Source: Pullulanibacillus camelliae (GTDB lineage: Bacteria; Bacillota; Bacilli; Bacillales; Sporolactobacillaceae). From it: a stretch of 64,000 bases of DNA. The notes below the pieces were generated by a model, which ran no database searches, was not told the DNA's origin, and saw only the letters and a list, made by a program, of their open reading frames with translations. Below, piece after piece: positions 54,184 to 62,956 of this stretch (its first letter is position 1; each line of letters begins with the position of its first letter). Made by a program: the position numbers and the translations under genes. The stretch covers positions 175,025 to 239,024 of the forward strand of contig NZ_BMIR01000002.1 in assembly GCF_014642655.1 (NCBI RefSeq), written 5' to 3'.

Positions 54184-54348
54184 CTAATAAGGATAGGGGT
54201 AGGGATAAGGGGGGTAAGGATAAATTGGTGGATAAGGTAATGGAACAGGGAGCGGGAAAATCGGAGGACGAAAGGGACCCCAGTAAGGCGGAATAGGGCG
54301 CCCCCAAACTCTCCCTTCATATATCCCATGCTGCCTTTCAGGATACAT
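54184..54348 (-). CDS. small Tyr/Pro-rich protein, 54 residues
   Basis: A short frame beginning MYPERQHGIYEGRVWGRP and ending in a run of Tyr-Pro pairs (YPPIYPYPPYPYPYPY). GGAG stands eight bases before the ATG at 54348; another ATG at 54354 is too close to it. The hairpin after its stop codon fits a single-gene transcript. Pro/Tyr-rich short proteins of this kind occur among coat or surface-associated proteins of spore-formers, but the family is not recognised, so this is composition-based inference. The opposite strand holds an open frame that is merely its shadow. Confidence 0.6.
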   Translation of the reverse strand: MYPERQHGIYEGRVWGRPIPPYWGPFRPPIFPLPVPLPYPPIYPYPPYPYPYPY

Positions 54349-54460
54349 TGCCATTTCTCCTTTTTTAATAGGTCTCTATTTCCTTATTAAGATATGTCAG
54401 GTTGTGGCAAATGTTCCTGTGAAAAAAGCCTAATCTACTGGGGGGTGGCGTTTAGGCATG

Positions 54461-55672
54461 TTATGCAATGGGGAGATAAATATCAAAGGTGGTTCGTGTG
54501 GCATCGGATTGACAGTCGATATGTCCCCCATGTTTTTCAATGATCTTTTTACAGACGTATAAGCCAATCCCTGTTCCCAACTCTTTAGTGGTATAAAACG
54601 GTTCAAAAATGGTTTTTAGGGTGTGCTCTGGAATAGCTGGTCCATTATTGGACAAACTGATTTTTATCGTTTGTTCTTCCTTTTGACAGGAGATGTAAAT
54701 CTTTCGAGGAGAAGACATGAGTTTTACGGCATCAATAGAATTTAATAAGATGTTGATAAAGACTTGCTTAAGCTCATCCTCGCTGGCATGAACGGCTTTA
54801 GTGTATTTGAAGTCGGTGACGATTTCTATATCGCCATCCAATAAGCTCGGGTAGATAAAGTCCAAAATTTCATCAATGAGAAGAATAAGAATGACATCCT
54901 TCTTATTCTTTTCTACAAACTCAATTTTTGAGGTGTGAAGAAATTGAGTGATTCTAAAATTGAGCTGACTTAACTCATGTTCAATAATATCTAAATACAT
55001 AGGTTCGTTCTTACCGGATTTTAATAGTTTAACAAAGCCCATTACTGAAGTGAGCGGGTTGCGAAACTCATGAACGAAGCTAGAAGACATTTGTCCTAAT
55101 AATGATAAGCGCTCTTTATGGGATTGGTTGATATACAGGACCTTCTCTTGTAAATCTTTTTCCTTTAATTCTGTATACTTCTTAACGGCATAGTAGGTAA
55201 ATTCATTAAAAGTAGTATTCAGCACATCAATGATAGAATATAAGTCCTTAACATCAATACCAGATCGGTTGATAAAATGAATTAATATGCTTTGACCAAG
55301 ATTGACGTTATAGACAAAATCGCCAATATTAATGTTGGCCTCGGCTCTTTCATGTGCTACTTTATCTGCAAGCTTTTGTATTTCCTGTAGGGAAAGGGTG
55401 TGGGTTAATGATCTTACAAATAGATGATACATTGCCAGGGCATTTTCAGGTGCTCTGTCTTTGTAGATATCTTCTTCGTGAATATAATTATGGTTCTTCC
55501 ATTCCTCTATGAACTGCTCACGGTTAGCCTCTAAATGCTCGATCACTTTTAGAGCACTTGATGAAAGGGTAGACAATGGGCTATCATCCTCACCTAAAAA
55601 ATTGATATCAATGCGTTTTATAAGGCGTGTATCGTGAAAAGAATCTAGCATTTCGGTGCGACTGCTAATCAT
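54461..55672 (-). CDS. soluble sensor histidine kinase, sporulation-kinase-like
   Basis: A 403-residue cytosolic kinase with no membrane segment. Residues 30-175 are an all-helical sensor region resembling the RsbR/globin-like N-terminal domains. HisKA has the phospho-acceptor His in SSFVHEFRNPLTSVMGF near residue 203, and HATPase_c has NILLNSIDAV, SNNGPAIPE and GTGIGLYVCKKI. HEFRNPLT and the short HisKA spacing resemble Bacillus sporulation kinases feeding Spo0F. No response regulator is adjacent, which fits an orphan kinase. The start lacks a clear ribosome binding site; ATG at 55672 or 55651 are possible. Confidence 0.8.
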   Translation of the reverse strand: MISSRTEMLDSFHDTRLIKRIDINFLGEDDSPLSTLSSSALKVIEHLEANREQFIEEWKNHNYIHEEDIYKDRAPENALAMYHLFVRSLTHTLSLQEIQKLADKVAHERAEANINIGDFVYNVNLGQSILIHFINRSGIDVKDLYSIIDVLNTTFNEFTYYAVKKYTELKEKDLQEKVLYINQSHKERLSLLGQMSSSFVHEFRNPLTSVMGFVKLLKSGKNEPMYLDIIEHELSQLNFRITQFLHTSKIEFVEKNKKDVILILLIDEILDFIYPSLLDGDIEIVTDFKYTKAVHASEDELKQVFINILLNSIDAVKLMSSPRKIYISCQKEEQTIKISLSNNGPAIPEHTLKTIFEPFYTTKELGTGIGLYVCKKIIEKHGGHIDCQSDATRTTFDIYLPIA

Positions 55673-55789
55673 ATTTTACTATAAATTCTGACGGATTCTA
55701 CAAAAATCAAAAAATATTGTATTCATTTTTTTTAGGCTCTAGGGTTGACTTTTTAAATCGTAACCTTTACTATTTAACTTGTTCGTTAT

Positions 55790-55810
55790 AAATCGTAATT
55801 ACTACGATTA
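55790..55810. promoter_or_regulatory. Zur box of the zinc importer operon
   Basis: AAATCGTAATTACTACGATTA is a near-perfect match to the Bacillus Zur box (AAATCGTAATnATTACGATTT). A half-like AAATCGTAA also occurs at 55755-55763. It lies 32 bases before the binding-protein start codon, so the operon should be repressed when zinc is plentiful. Confidence 0.85.
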
Positions 55811-55842
55811 CATATTCATAGAATTGAACAGGGGGAACATAA

Positions 55843-56808
55843 ATGAAAAGGTTAAGTTTTCTAGTTGTTGTACTCATTCTTAGTTTAAGCGTGGGAGTAT
55901 TATCCGCATGTAGTTCATCCTCATCGAGCAACACTTCGAAGGATGATTCAAGTAAGAGCACAGCAAGTCAGCAGGATAGCAGTTCTTCAAATCAAGATAC
56001 ATCTAAGCATCCAATTCAAATTGTGGCGGTTGAAGACTTTTATGGTGAAGTTGCGGAAGCTGTTGGTGGCGATTATGTTAAGGTGACATCGATCATCGAT
56101 AAACCAAATATTGATCCCCATGATTTTGAACCTACTGCGAATACAAGCAAAATTGTCAATAACGGTCAGGTTTTGATATACAATGGTATTGGCTATGATA
56201 ACTGGATGGATAAATTAATTTCCTCTTCGTCAAATGCAAGTGACAAAACCGTGATTCGTGTTGGTGATGACTTATTGAATAAAAAAGAGGGCGATAATGA
56301 GCATCTCTGGTATATACCAAGTACGATGCCAACATTAGCGGATGCACTTGCTGATAAACTAGCAAAACTTGATCCATCTCATGCAGATTACTATAAACAA
56401 CAAGCGGATAAGTATAAGAAATCTATCCAGCCTTTACAGGATTTGGTCAGCAAGTTAAAGCAAGATACACCTAAAAAGGTTGAAACAACAGAGCCTGTTT
56501 TTGATTACATGTTACAAGCGTTGAACTATCAAGTGGACAATGAGAAATTTTCAATGGCAATTGAAGAAGAGACCGATCCAGCACCAGCAGACCTTGCGCA
56601 AATGAAAAATGACCTTAAAAATAAAAAGGTTGCCTTTTTCGTACAAAATACGCAAGTGGAAAGCCCAGTAGTTAAACAACTTTCAAGTCTAGCAAAAGAA
56701 AATAATATTCCGATTGTCAAAGTGACAGAAACACTGCCAGCAGGAAAAGACTATGTGCAGTGGATGACAGATGAATTAAAACAAGTTGAGAACGCTCAGG
56801 GGCAATAA
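55843..56808 (+). CDS. znuA: zinc ABC transporter substrate-binding lipoprotein
   Basis: A 321-residue cluster A-I metal-binding lipoprotein. The lipobox is VLSAC (Cys23), followed by a Ser-rich linker (residues 24-55) and the binding domain starting PIQIVAVEDFYGEVAEAVGG (cited by its core VAVEDFYGE). Metal ligands are expected in DPHDFEP (His), EHLWY (His) and EEETDPAPADL (Glu or Asp); VFDYM replaces the usual His in the loop before it. Zinc is inferred from the Zur box. GGGGG precedes the ATG. ATPase and permease follow in the same operon. Confidence 0.88.
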   Translation: MKRLSFLVVVLILSLSVGVLSACSSSSSSNTSKDDSSKSTASQQDSSSSNQDTSKHPIQIVAVEDFYGEVAEAVGGDYVKVTSIIDKPNIDPHDFEPTANTSKIVNNGQVLIYNGIGYDNWMDKLISSSSNASDKTVIRVGDDLLNKKEGDNEHLWYIPSTMPTLADALADKLAKLDPSHADYYKQQADKYKKSIQPLQDLVSKLKQDTPKKVETTEPVFDYMLQALNYQVDNEKFSMAIEEETDPAPADLAQMKNDLKNKKVAFFVQNTQVESPVVKQLSSLAKENNIPIVKVTETLPAGKDYVQWMTDELKQVENAQGQ

Positions 56809-56838
56809 ATGAGTCTCTAAGGAGGAGACAGAACCATC

Positions 56839-57588
56839 ATGATTAAAAAATTTTGTGTCGACCAGATTGATGTCTACATCAATGGTGAAAAACTCTTAGA
56901 TCATCTTTCTTTTTCCGTACAGCCCGGTGAAATGCTTGGAATTATTGGGCCTAATGGTGCCGGGAAATCTACGCTGCTTAAAGTGATTTTAGGTGTCATT
57001 AAACCACAACATGGAACGGTAGAAATAACACATAATGACAGGCGACCTGTCATCGGCTATGTTCCGCAGGCAAGAGCCATTGATGAAGAGATGCCCATTC
57101 AAACCTGGGATTTTATTTCGCTCGGTTTGCCGCATCGCTTAAGACCTTGGCTGACAAAAAGGGATCGTGCAGTGATAAAAGAAACGATGGAGTTAACCGA
57201 CACAAGCCATTTAGCCAAACAGCCAATTGGAAAGTTATCTGGTGGTGAAAAGCAAAGAGTGTTTTTAGCACAAGCGTTGGTAAGAAATCCGGATGTTCTC
57301 TTACTGGATGAATCGACAGCCAACCTAGATCCAAAGGCACAAGAGGAGATGGCTTCTCTTGTGCATGAACTATGTGTGCAACAGAATATCAGCACGCTAT
57401 TTATCAGTCACGATATTCATTTGGTTTCTAAGTATTCCCACCGGGTTCTGTATTTAACACGTGGGCACTATACCGTTGGAAGTGCAGAGGAGATCATTGA
57501 CAACGCCAATCTGGATGTCCTGTATCAGCTTCAACACGTCAATGGGATGGCGCAAACGGCGGTAGAAACCATGAGATATGGAGGGTAA
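56839..57588 (+). CDS. znuC: zinc ABC transporter ATP-binding protein
   Basis: A 249-residue ABC ATPase: Walker A GPNGAGKST near residue 38, Q-loop VPQARAI, signature LSGGEKQRV, Walker B VLLLDEST and the switch His in FISHDI. It powers the importer together with the neighbouring permease. AAGGAGGAG precedes the ATG, 30 bases after the binding protein gene, and the permease starts three bases after its stop. Length is typical of AdcC/ZnuC. Confidence 0.92.
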   Translation: MIKKFCVDQIDVYINGEKLLDHLSFSVQPGEMLGIIGPNGAGKSTLLKVILGVIKPQHGTVEITHNDRRPVIGYVPQARAIDEEMPIQTWDFISLGLPHRLRPWLTKRDRAVIKETMELTDTSHLAKQPIGKLSGGEKQRVFLAQALVRNPDVLLLDESTANLDPKAQEEMASLVHELCVQQNISTLFISHDIHLVSKYSHRVLYLTRGHYTVGSAEEIIDNANLDVLYQLQHVNGMAQTAVETMRYGG

Positions 57589-57591
57589 GCT

Positions 57592-58410
57592 ATGTTTCAC
57601 TATGATTTTATGCAACACGCTTTTATTGCTGGGACGATTGTCGCGATCATGTGCGGGGCTATCGGTGTCTTTGTCATGGCGAGGGGTCTTTCGTTCATTA
57701 CTCATTCCTTTTCTCATATTGGTTTCTCAGGTGCTTCCTTTGCCATCTATGTAGGCTGGGATCCTTTAGAAGGCTTGTTGTTATTTACGACGGTGGGAGC
57801 CTTATCCATTGGACGCATGGGTGTGAAATTCTTTAGAAGAGAAGCTTCGATCAGTGTTATGCTCAGTGTGTTTTTAGGACTGGGGATTTTATTTTTAGCT
57901 TTAACTCCGCAATCGGGAAGCTTTACGTCAACAATATTATTTGGAAGTGTTGTCGGGATTAGTTTAAAAGATGTATGGGTGATTGTCATTTTAACAGCTG
58001 CCCTATTATGTTTGCTTACTCTTGGCTATAAAATGCTAAAGTTTGACTCGTTTGATCCTGTCGGTGCAGAAGCAGCTGGCTTGCCCATTCGCTTTATTTC
58101 CGTAGCCTTCCTATTATTACTTTCCGTCGGTGTAGCAGAAGCGGTGCAAATTGTGGGGGCATTGCTCGTCTTTGCACTGATGACGATACCAGCATCGACG
58201 GCACGGCACATCACCCAATCTGTTTTCATGATGATTGTTGTTTCAGCGGTGTTAGCGGTTCTTGGAGTTTGGGTCGGACTCACGTTAAGTTATTTGACCA
58301 GTGCTCCCGTTAGCTTTTACATCACGGCTTTCGAAGCCCTTTGTTATTTTTTAGCTTTAGGTTGGTCGGCATTAAAAGCAAAATATCAACCGATGAAAAT
58401 GGCCGCTTAG
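57592..58410 (+). CDS. znuB: zinc ABC transporter permease
   Basis: A 272-residue ABC-3 family permease with about eight membrane segments. Typical blocks are GVFVMARGLSFITHSFSHIGFSG near the N-terminus (cited by FSHIGFSG), AEAAGLPIRFIS, and the conserved VGALLVFALMTIPASTAR. It completes the zinc importer, transcribed as the last gene of the Zur-controlled operon. GGAGG lies eight bases before the ATG. Confidence 0.92.
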   Translation: MFHYDFMQHAFIAGTIVAIMCGAIGVFVMARGLSFITHSFSHIGFSGASFAIYVGWDPLEGLLLFTTVGALSIGRMGVKFFRREASISVMLSVFLGLGILFLALTPQSGSFTSTILFGSVVGISLKDVWVIVILTAALLCLLTLGYKMLKFDSFDPVGAEAAGLPIRFISVAFLLLLSVGVAEAVQIVGALLVFALMTIPASTARHITQSVFMMIVVSAVLAVLGVWVGLTLSYLTSAPVSFYITAFEALCYFLALGWSALKAKYQPMKMAA

Positions 58411-58510
58411 CTCACGTTCTTTCTTAATATGAGAAAAACCCCTCAGCAAGCAATCCCTGAAACGTTAAGCTATAATGATAGGGAGTGATGTTCTAGGGAG
58501 GAAATAGAGC

Positions 58511-59632
58511 GTGTCTAAAGCAATCCGTCTTGAAAAAATTATTGTAAGAAAATTGAAGATGCGGATGAAGCAGCCGTTTGTCACAAGCTACGGGGCGGTG
58601 CAGAATAAAACGTTTTTATTGATTGAAGCCATTGATCAATCAGGTCAGAATGGCTGGGGAGAATCTGTTGCTATGGATTATCCCTGGTATACTGAGGAGA
58701 CCGTGAAGACGACCGAGCACATGGTAGAAGATGTGCTGATTCCGATATTATTTAAAATGGACATCGGTCACCCTGATGAAGTGAATCGTGCATTTGATCC
58801 AATCCGTCGCAATAACATGGCTAAGGCGGCACTCGAAGGAGCCGTGTGGGATTTATATGCAAAAAAGCAGAGGCTCTCGCTGGCTAAAGCTCTAGGTGGA
58901 AATAAAACATCTATTGCTGTTGGTGTGAGTCTTGGCTTACAGGATTCCTTTTCTAAGCTTGTTAAGCAAATTGAAGAGAAGCTAGAGCAAGGCTACAAGC
59001 GATTTAAATTTAAAATTAAGCCCGGTCAAGATATTGATTACATTAGAGCGATTCGACAGGCGTTTCCGACACTCGCGATGATGGTTGATGCCAATTCCGC
59101 CTACACATTAGAGGATGCAGCACATCTGCAACAGCTTGATCAGTTTCAGTTGTTGATGATTGAACAGCCATTGGCTCATGATGATATCATTGACCATGCG
59201 CGTTTGCAAAAGCAGCTAAAAACACCAATTTGTCTTGATGAAAGCATACATTCTTTAGATGATGTCCGTCATGCGATTGAGCTTGGAAGCTGTCAGGTGA
59301 TCAATATTAAAATAGGTCGTGTGGGTGGCTTAACTGCAGCTAAACAGATTCATGATCTCTGTAAGCAGCATGGCGTGGCTGTGTGGTGTGGAGGGATGCT
59401 TGAAGCTGGAGTGGGGCGAGCGCATAATATTGCATTGACAGCATTGCCGCAGTTCACATTACCAGGTGATACGGCGGGGTCCTCTCATTATTGGTATCAA
59501 GATATTATTGATCCTGAGGTTACTGTAAAAAATGGTGAAATACAGGTGCCTGATGCACCAGGAATAGGCTATGAGGTGAACCGCCAAGTCGTGGAAACCT
59601 ATACAATCGCTGAAAAGGTGTTCCAGCGATAA
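58511..59632 (+). CDS. menC: o-succinylbenzoate synthase / N-acylamino acid racemase
   Basis: A 373-residue member of the enolase superfamily, muconate-lactonising subgroup. Catalytic residues: the KxK pair in FKFKIKPGQ near residue 165, metal ligands Asp in VDANSAY, Glu in MIEQPLA and Asp in CLDESIH, and the opposite Lys in [10 protein letters not shown]. Members make o-succinylbenzoate for menaquinone, racemise N-acylamino acids, or both. No other men gene is present, so racemisation is possible here, given two M20 amidohydrolases in the window. GTG is the start with GGAGG seven bases before it. A promoter TATAAT lies at 58471-58476. Confidence 0.85.
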   Translation: MSKAIRLEKIIVRKLKMRMKQPFVTSYGAVQNKTFLLIEAIDQSGQNGWGESVAMDYPWYTEETVKTTEHMVEDVLIPILFKMDIGHPDEVNRAFDPIRRNNMAKAALEGAVWDLYAKKQRLSLAKALGGNKTSIAVGVSLGLQDSFSKLVKQIEEKLEQGYKRFKFKIKPGQDIDYIRAIRQAFPTLAMMVDANSAYTLEDAAHLQQLDQFQLLMIEQPLAHDDIIDHARLQKQLKTPICLDESIHSLDDVRHAIELGSCQVINIKIGRVGGLTAAKQIHDLCKQHGVAVWCGGMLEAGVGRAHNIALTALPQFTLPGDTAGSSHYWYQDIIDPEVTVKNGEIQVPDAPGIGYEVNRQVVETYTIAEKVFQR

Positions 59633-59652
59633 TCTCATATTAACAAGGGAAG

Positions 59653-59702
59653 ATAGAAGCCGGTCTGCTACTTATTCAGTCATGACAAGCGCTTCTATTT
59701 TT
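59653..59702 (+). terminator. menC terminator
   Basis: ATAGAAGC pairs with GCTTCTAT across a long loop, followed by TTTTCA. Confidence 0.6.
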
Positions 59703-59719
59703 CATTTATAAAAGCTGCG

Positions 59720-59738
59720 CCGCCATTTCCCATGGCGG
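59720..59738. terminator. hairpin after the 62-residue gene
   Basis: CCGCCAT pairs with ATGGCGG around a five-base loop; it is 48 bases beyond the stop codon of the minus-strand small gene. Confidence 0.5.
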
Positions 59739-59785
59739 TAAGCATTGGGATTATAAGCGGATAGGAAGTAAAAAGTATGCTAGGG

Positions 59786-59974
59786 TTACCCACTTATCGG
59801 CTTTTCCGTGATTTCGTCTTCATCCTCTCGACCATCTGCATAGCCATTTTCATAGGCTTCTTTCAGGCAATGGGTAATCAGCGCTTTGCTTTTTTCATTT
59901 AAATGAACCTCTGCCTGCTTAAAGTGATCAAATAAAACATGGGCTTGTTCCTCATAGCTATTCACATAAGGCAT
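59786..59974 (-). CDS. small acidic protein of unknown function, 62 residues
   Basis: A 62-residue, acidic, probably helical protein (MPYVNSYEEQAHVLFDHF... ending GREDEDEITEKPISG). The ATG at 59974 stands seven bases after AAAGGAGAG, whereas the in-frame ATG at 59980 directly abuts it, so the former is chosen. The good ribosome binding site, the own hairpin and the protein-like composition (CLKEAYENGYADGRED) support a real gene. I do not recognise the family and neighbours give no hint. Confidence 0.65.
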   Translation of the reverse strand: MPYVNSYEEQAHVLFDHFKQAEVHLNEKSKALITHCLKEAYENGYADGREDEDEITEKPISG

Positions 59975-60165
59975 TCTCATCTCTCCTTTCAGAATTTTAT
60001 GTGGATGATTGATTAAAGCACTTATAAGTTTAAACTCTACAAGGTTTATGCTATATTATATTATTGTGATGATAGATGAAAAGTATGCTTCTTATTTTGT
60101 CTTACTTTTGAGGCTCGCTTGATGAGAAGTAAAATGGAATAAAAATCCGAATGATGCCATTCGGT

Positions 60166-60197
60166 AGAGGTTCTAGCTACCCTCTTTAAAAAACTAA
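60166..60197 (+). promoter_or_regulatory. preQ1-I riboswitch
   Basis: AGAGGTTCTAGCTACCCTCT followed by TTAAAAAACTAA matches the preQ1 class I aptamer: P1 AGAGG/CCTCT, loop TTCTAGC and the A-rich tail with CTAA. It precedes queCDE and should shut the operon when preQ1 is plentiful. Confidence 0.92.
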
Positions 60198-60238
60198 GAA
60201 GATGCAGCACTCTTTTCTTAGGGGGCTGTTTTTTCTTG
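60193..60238 (+). terminator. expression platform of the preQ1 riboswitch
   Basis: CTAAGAA pairs with TTCTTAG (antiterminator-like) in competition with CAGC/GGGCTG followed by TTTTTTCTT. The CTAA of the first stem is also part of the aptamer tail, so ligand binding would free the terminator. Confidence 0.65.
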
Positions 60239-60313
60239 ATTTTTGCGCAAATGAAATGCTTTTGATACATCGTTTTTTTCGTTTTAAAAAGGTGAATTAA
60301 AGGAGCTCAGTAG

Positions 60314-60982
60314 ATGATGAAGAATGAAAAGGCAGTGGTTGTATTTAGTGGAGGTCAGGATAGCACGACCTGTTTATTTTGGGCAAAGGAGCACTTTAAA
60401 GAAGTTGAGGCAGTGACCTTCAACTATAATCAAAGGCACAGCTTAGAAATTGAATGTGCCACTAACATTGCCAGAGAACTAGGTGTTAAGCATCATATAT
60501 TAGATATGTCCTTATTAAATCAGCTCGCACCAAGCGCGTTAACTCGGACGGATATCGCTGTAAGCGAAGGTGAAAATGGCGACTTACCATCGACCTTTGT
60601 TCCAGGAAGAAATCTTATTTTCCTATCGTTTGCCGGGATTTTAGCGCATCAAATTGGGGCAAAGCATATTATTACGGGTGTGTGTGAAACGGATTTTAGT
60701 GGTTACCCGGATTGTCGCGATGCTTTCGTGAAGGCTTTGAATGTGACACTGAATTTGTCAATGGACAAGCCATTTGTTATTCATACACCACTCATGTGGT
60801 TGGATAAAGCTCAAACTTGGGGGTTAGCAGATGAACTAGGTGCGCTAGACTTTGTCCGGCAGAAAACGTTGACTTGCTATAATGGTGTGATTGCCGATGG
60901 CTGTGGGGAGTGCCCAGCTTGTAAGCTTCGTAATCAAGGCTTAGAAAAATATTTAACAACCCGTGAAAAGGTGGATAAATAA
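60314..60982 (+). CDS. queC: 7-cyano-7-deazaguanine synthase
   Basis: A 222-residue QueC that turns 7-carboxy-7-deazaguanine into preQ0 with ATP and ammonia, in queuosine biosynthesis. The PP-loop [11 protein letters not shown] lies at residues 10-20, and the zinc cysteines are in [23 protein letters not shown] is the usual central block. AAGGAG precedes the ATG, and a second ATG follows immediately. It overlaps queD by one base. Controlled by the preQ1-I riboswitch upstream. Confidence 0.95.
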   Translation: MMKNEKAVVVFSGGQDSTTCLFWAKEHFKEVEAVTFNYNQRHSLEIECATNIARELGVKHHILDMSLLNQLAPSALTRTDIAVSEGENGDLPSTFVPGRNLIFLSFAGILAHQIGAKHIITGVCETDFSGYPDCRDAFVKALNVTLNLSMDKPFVIHTPLMWLDKAQTWGLADELGALDFVRQKTLTCYNGVIADGCGECPACKLRNQGLEKYLTTREKVDK

Positions 60983-61455
60983 TGGAGTTTCATATTGTAG
61001 AAGGTTTGCAAAAAATAGATCGTGATATTCAGAGAGAGGAATTAAAATATCATCATAAGCGGGTCATGGTCAGCAAGACGTTCACTTTTGATGCCTCCCA
61101 TCATTTGCACTGCTATGAAGGCAAATGTAAAAATTTACATGGGCATACGTATCAAGTTATTCTTGCCGTCAGTGGTTACTTGAATGAGATTGGTCTCGTC
61201 ATTGATTTCTCTGAGTTAAAGGCGATTTGGAAATCAAAGATTGAAGTTTATTTGGATCACCGCTATTTAAATGAAACGCTGCCTAACATGAATACAACGG
61301 CAGAAAACATGGTGGTTTGGATCTATGAAGAGCTGCAAAAAGCTTTGGAAGCTAGAGAAGGAAACTCGCAGGGATTAAGAGTGGAAAGCGTTCGTCTTTA
61401 TGAGACGCCAACAAGCTTTGCCGAAGTGAGAAGGGAGTGGATGGAAAGTGAATAG
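60982..61455 (+). CDS. queD: 6-carboxytetrahydropterin synthase
   Basis: A 157-residue QueD that makes 6-carboxy-5,6,7,8-tetrahydropterin from dihydroneopterin triphosphate. Zinc His residues are in FDASHHLHCYEG and NLHGHTYQV, the catalytic Cys is in the loop CYEGKCKN, and LDHRYLNE and ESVRLYETPTS are conserved. It has an N-terminal extension of about 25 residues compared with short QueD proteins. It overlaps queE by eight bases. Confidence 0.95.
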   Translation: MEFHIVEGLQKIDRDIQREELKYHHKRVMVSKTFTFDASHHLHCYEGKCKNLHGHTYQVILAVSGYLNEIGLVIDFSELKAIWKSKIEVYLDHRYLNETLPNMNTTAENMVVWIYEELQKALEAREGNSQGLRVESVRLYETPTSFAEVRREWMESE

Positions 61456-62167
61456 CATACCTGTCCTTGAAATTTTTGGACCAACCATTCAAGGGGAGGG
61501 GATGGTTGTTGGACGTAAAACGATGTTTGTGCGGACCGCTGGCTGCGATTATCGCTGTTCATGGTGTGACTCGGCTTTCACTTGGGATGGTTCAGGCAAG
61601 GCTGACATTCAGAAGATGACGGCAGATGAAATATGGGACCAGCTCGTTGCGGTAGGGGGTGAGCGTTTTGATCACGTCACGATCTCAGGAGGCAACCCTG
61701 CACTGTTATCAGCGATCGGTGAACTGGTTCAGCTCTTACACACAAAGGGAATCCAAACTGCTCTAGAAACCCAAGGCTCTAGATGGCAGCCATGGATGCT
61801 TGATATTGATGATCTGACCTTATCCCCTAAACCACCAAGCTCAGGCATGAAGACGAATTTTAATGTGTTGGATCAGATTATCGAACAGCTCAGGCCGCAA
61901 AACAATACGAGTTTAAAAGTGGTTGTATTTGATGACGCTGATTTTGAATATGCTACAGATATTCATAGTCGTTATAAGGATGTGCCTTTTTTTCTTCAAG
62001 TTGGTAATGACGATATTACATCAACTGATACAGTCGCGCTCACTCAGCACTTATTAGGGAGATATGAATGGTTAGTTGATAAGACCATTGCAAGTACAGC
62101 AATGAATAATGTTCGTGTTCTGCCACAAGTACACACCCTTTTATGGGGCAATAAAAGGGGCGTATAA
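61448..62167 (+). CDS. queE: 7-carboxy-7-deazaguanine synthase
   Basis: A 239-residue radical SAM enzyme. The cluster motif is CDYRCSWCD (C-x3-C-x2-C) near residue 30, preceded by GPTIQGEGMVVGR, the usual QueE N-terminus, and followed by TISGGNPAL. It rearranges carboxytetrahydropterin to 7-carboxy-7-deazaguanine. GTG is the start, inside the end of queD. The reductase QueF, the next step, is not in this window. Confidence 0.95.
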   Translation: MNSIPVLEIFGPTIQGEGMVVGRKTMFVRTAGCDYRCSWCDSAFTWDGSGKADIQKMTADEIWDQLVAVGGERFDHVTISGGNPALLSAIGELVQLLHTKGIQTALETQGSRWQPWMLDIDDLTLSPKPPSSGMKTNFNVLDQIIEQLRPQNNTSLKVVVFDDADFEYATDIHSRYKDVPFFLQVGNDDITSTDTVALTQHLLGRYEWLVDKTIASTAMNNVRVLPQVHTLLWGNKRGV

Positions 62168-62176
62168 GCCCTACCA

Positions 62177-62203
62177 CCTATCGTTCAAACGATAGGTTTT
62201 TTT
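62177..62203 (+). terminator. terminator of queCDE
   Basis: CCTATCGTT pairs perfectly with AACGATAGG, followed by TTTTTTT. Confidence 0.9.
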
Positions 62204-62221
62204 AAAAGAAAAAAAGTATAA

Positions 62222-62596
62222 AATTTCTGATCATGAGGACGGTGCGGATTTCCGCTCCAGACTGCTTGCTTTCTTCATGCCCACACGATGTGGGTAGGGT
62301 CGGCATTGTCACAGGACGTGACGTTTTTAGCCGATCGTCCTTAGTTGCCTCTGCTCATTTTGGAATGGTTTTATCTGTGTTCCAAAATATTTATGAATAA
62401 AAATTCCCTGTTCCTGCATCTGCTCGACTTGTTTCATCGTCAGCTTCCTAGGAACAATGCGTCGTTTAGTCGTGAAGTAACCCCTCATCCTGTCCCCATA
62501 GGAGTCTCCTTCCGCATGTTGACTATGCTTCCTGTTTCCGTGGCTACTTATCGTTCGGTATTCGGATGATTTCTTTTCGTTTTGTCTCACTCTCTT
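62222..62596. repeat. dispersed structured intergenic repeat, copy D
   Basis: About 375 bases, aligned with copies A and B from the second hairpin (TCGGC...GCCGA enclosing GTCAC/GTGAC, 62300-62334) through CCCTGTTCCTGCATC and GGAACAATGCGTCG to CGTTTTGTCTCACTC. The left end differs, carrying GCGGATTTCCGC instead of hairpin 1. Confidence 0.75.
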
Positions 62597-62956
62597 TCAT
62601 ATATAAGGCTAAGAGCATAGTTCTATAGGATCATAGCTATTATATTTCACTTTTGTTAATATTAAAAATATTAATATATTTACCAATTGATGCATAGAGT
62701 ATACAACCTAGATGGAAAGCAATGTGCGCCTCTAATATATAGAGGTACACTGCCACAGTCGTTTTTGGACAAAGGTTTTTTATAGACAGACAGGAGTTTC
62801 GCTAAAGGAAATGGAAAAGCCAAACAGATAACCTGTAATAAAAAGGGGGAGAGGGGACTCACGACTAAAAAGGATGTGTACAAGCATTGACTTGTGAAGC
62901 CATATAAAGAATGGGGAATTCAGAAAAAAGCAACATACTCATAAGGAAGTGAATAG
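62597..62956. other. intergenic stretch before the oligopeptide importer
   Basis: About 360 bases. One hairpin, CCTCTA/TAGAGG with flanking GTG/CAC, lies at about 62723-62750. I see no gene; a promoter for the importer is presumably here. Confidence 0.4.

Noticed and set aside
54018-54296. 92-codon plus-strand open frame
   Set aside because: It is the opposite strand of the Tyr/Pro-rich gene, runs through a terminator hairpin, and lacks a ribosome binding site.
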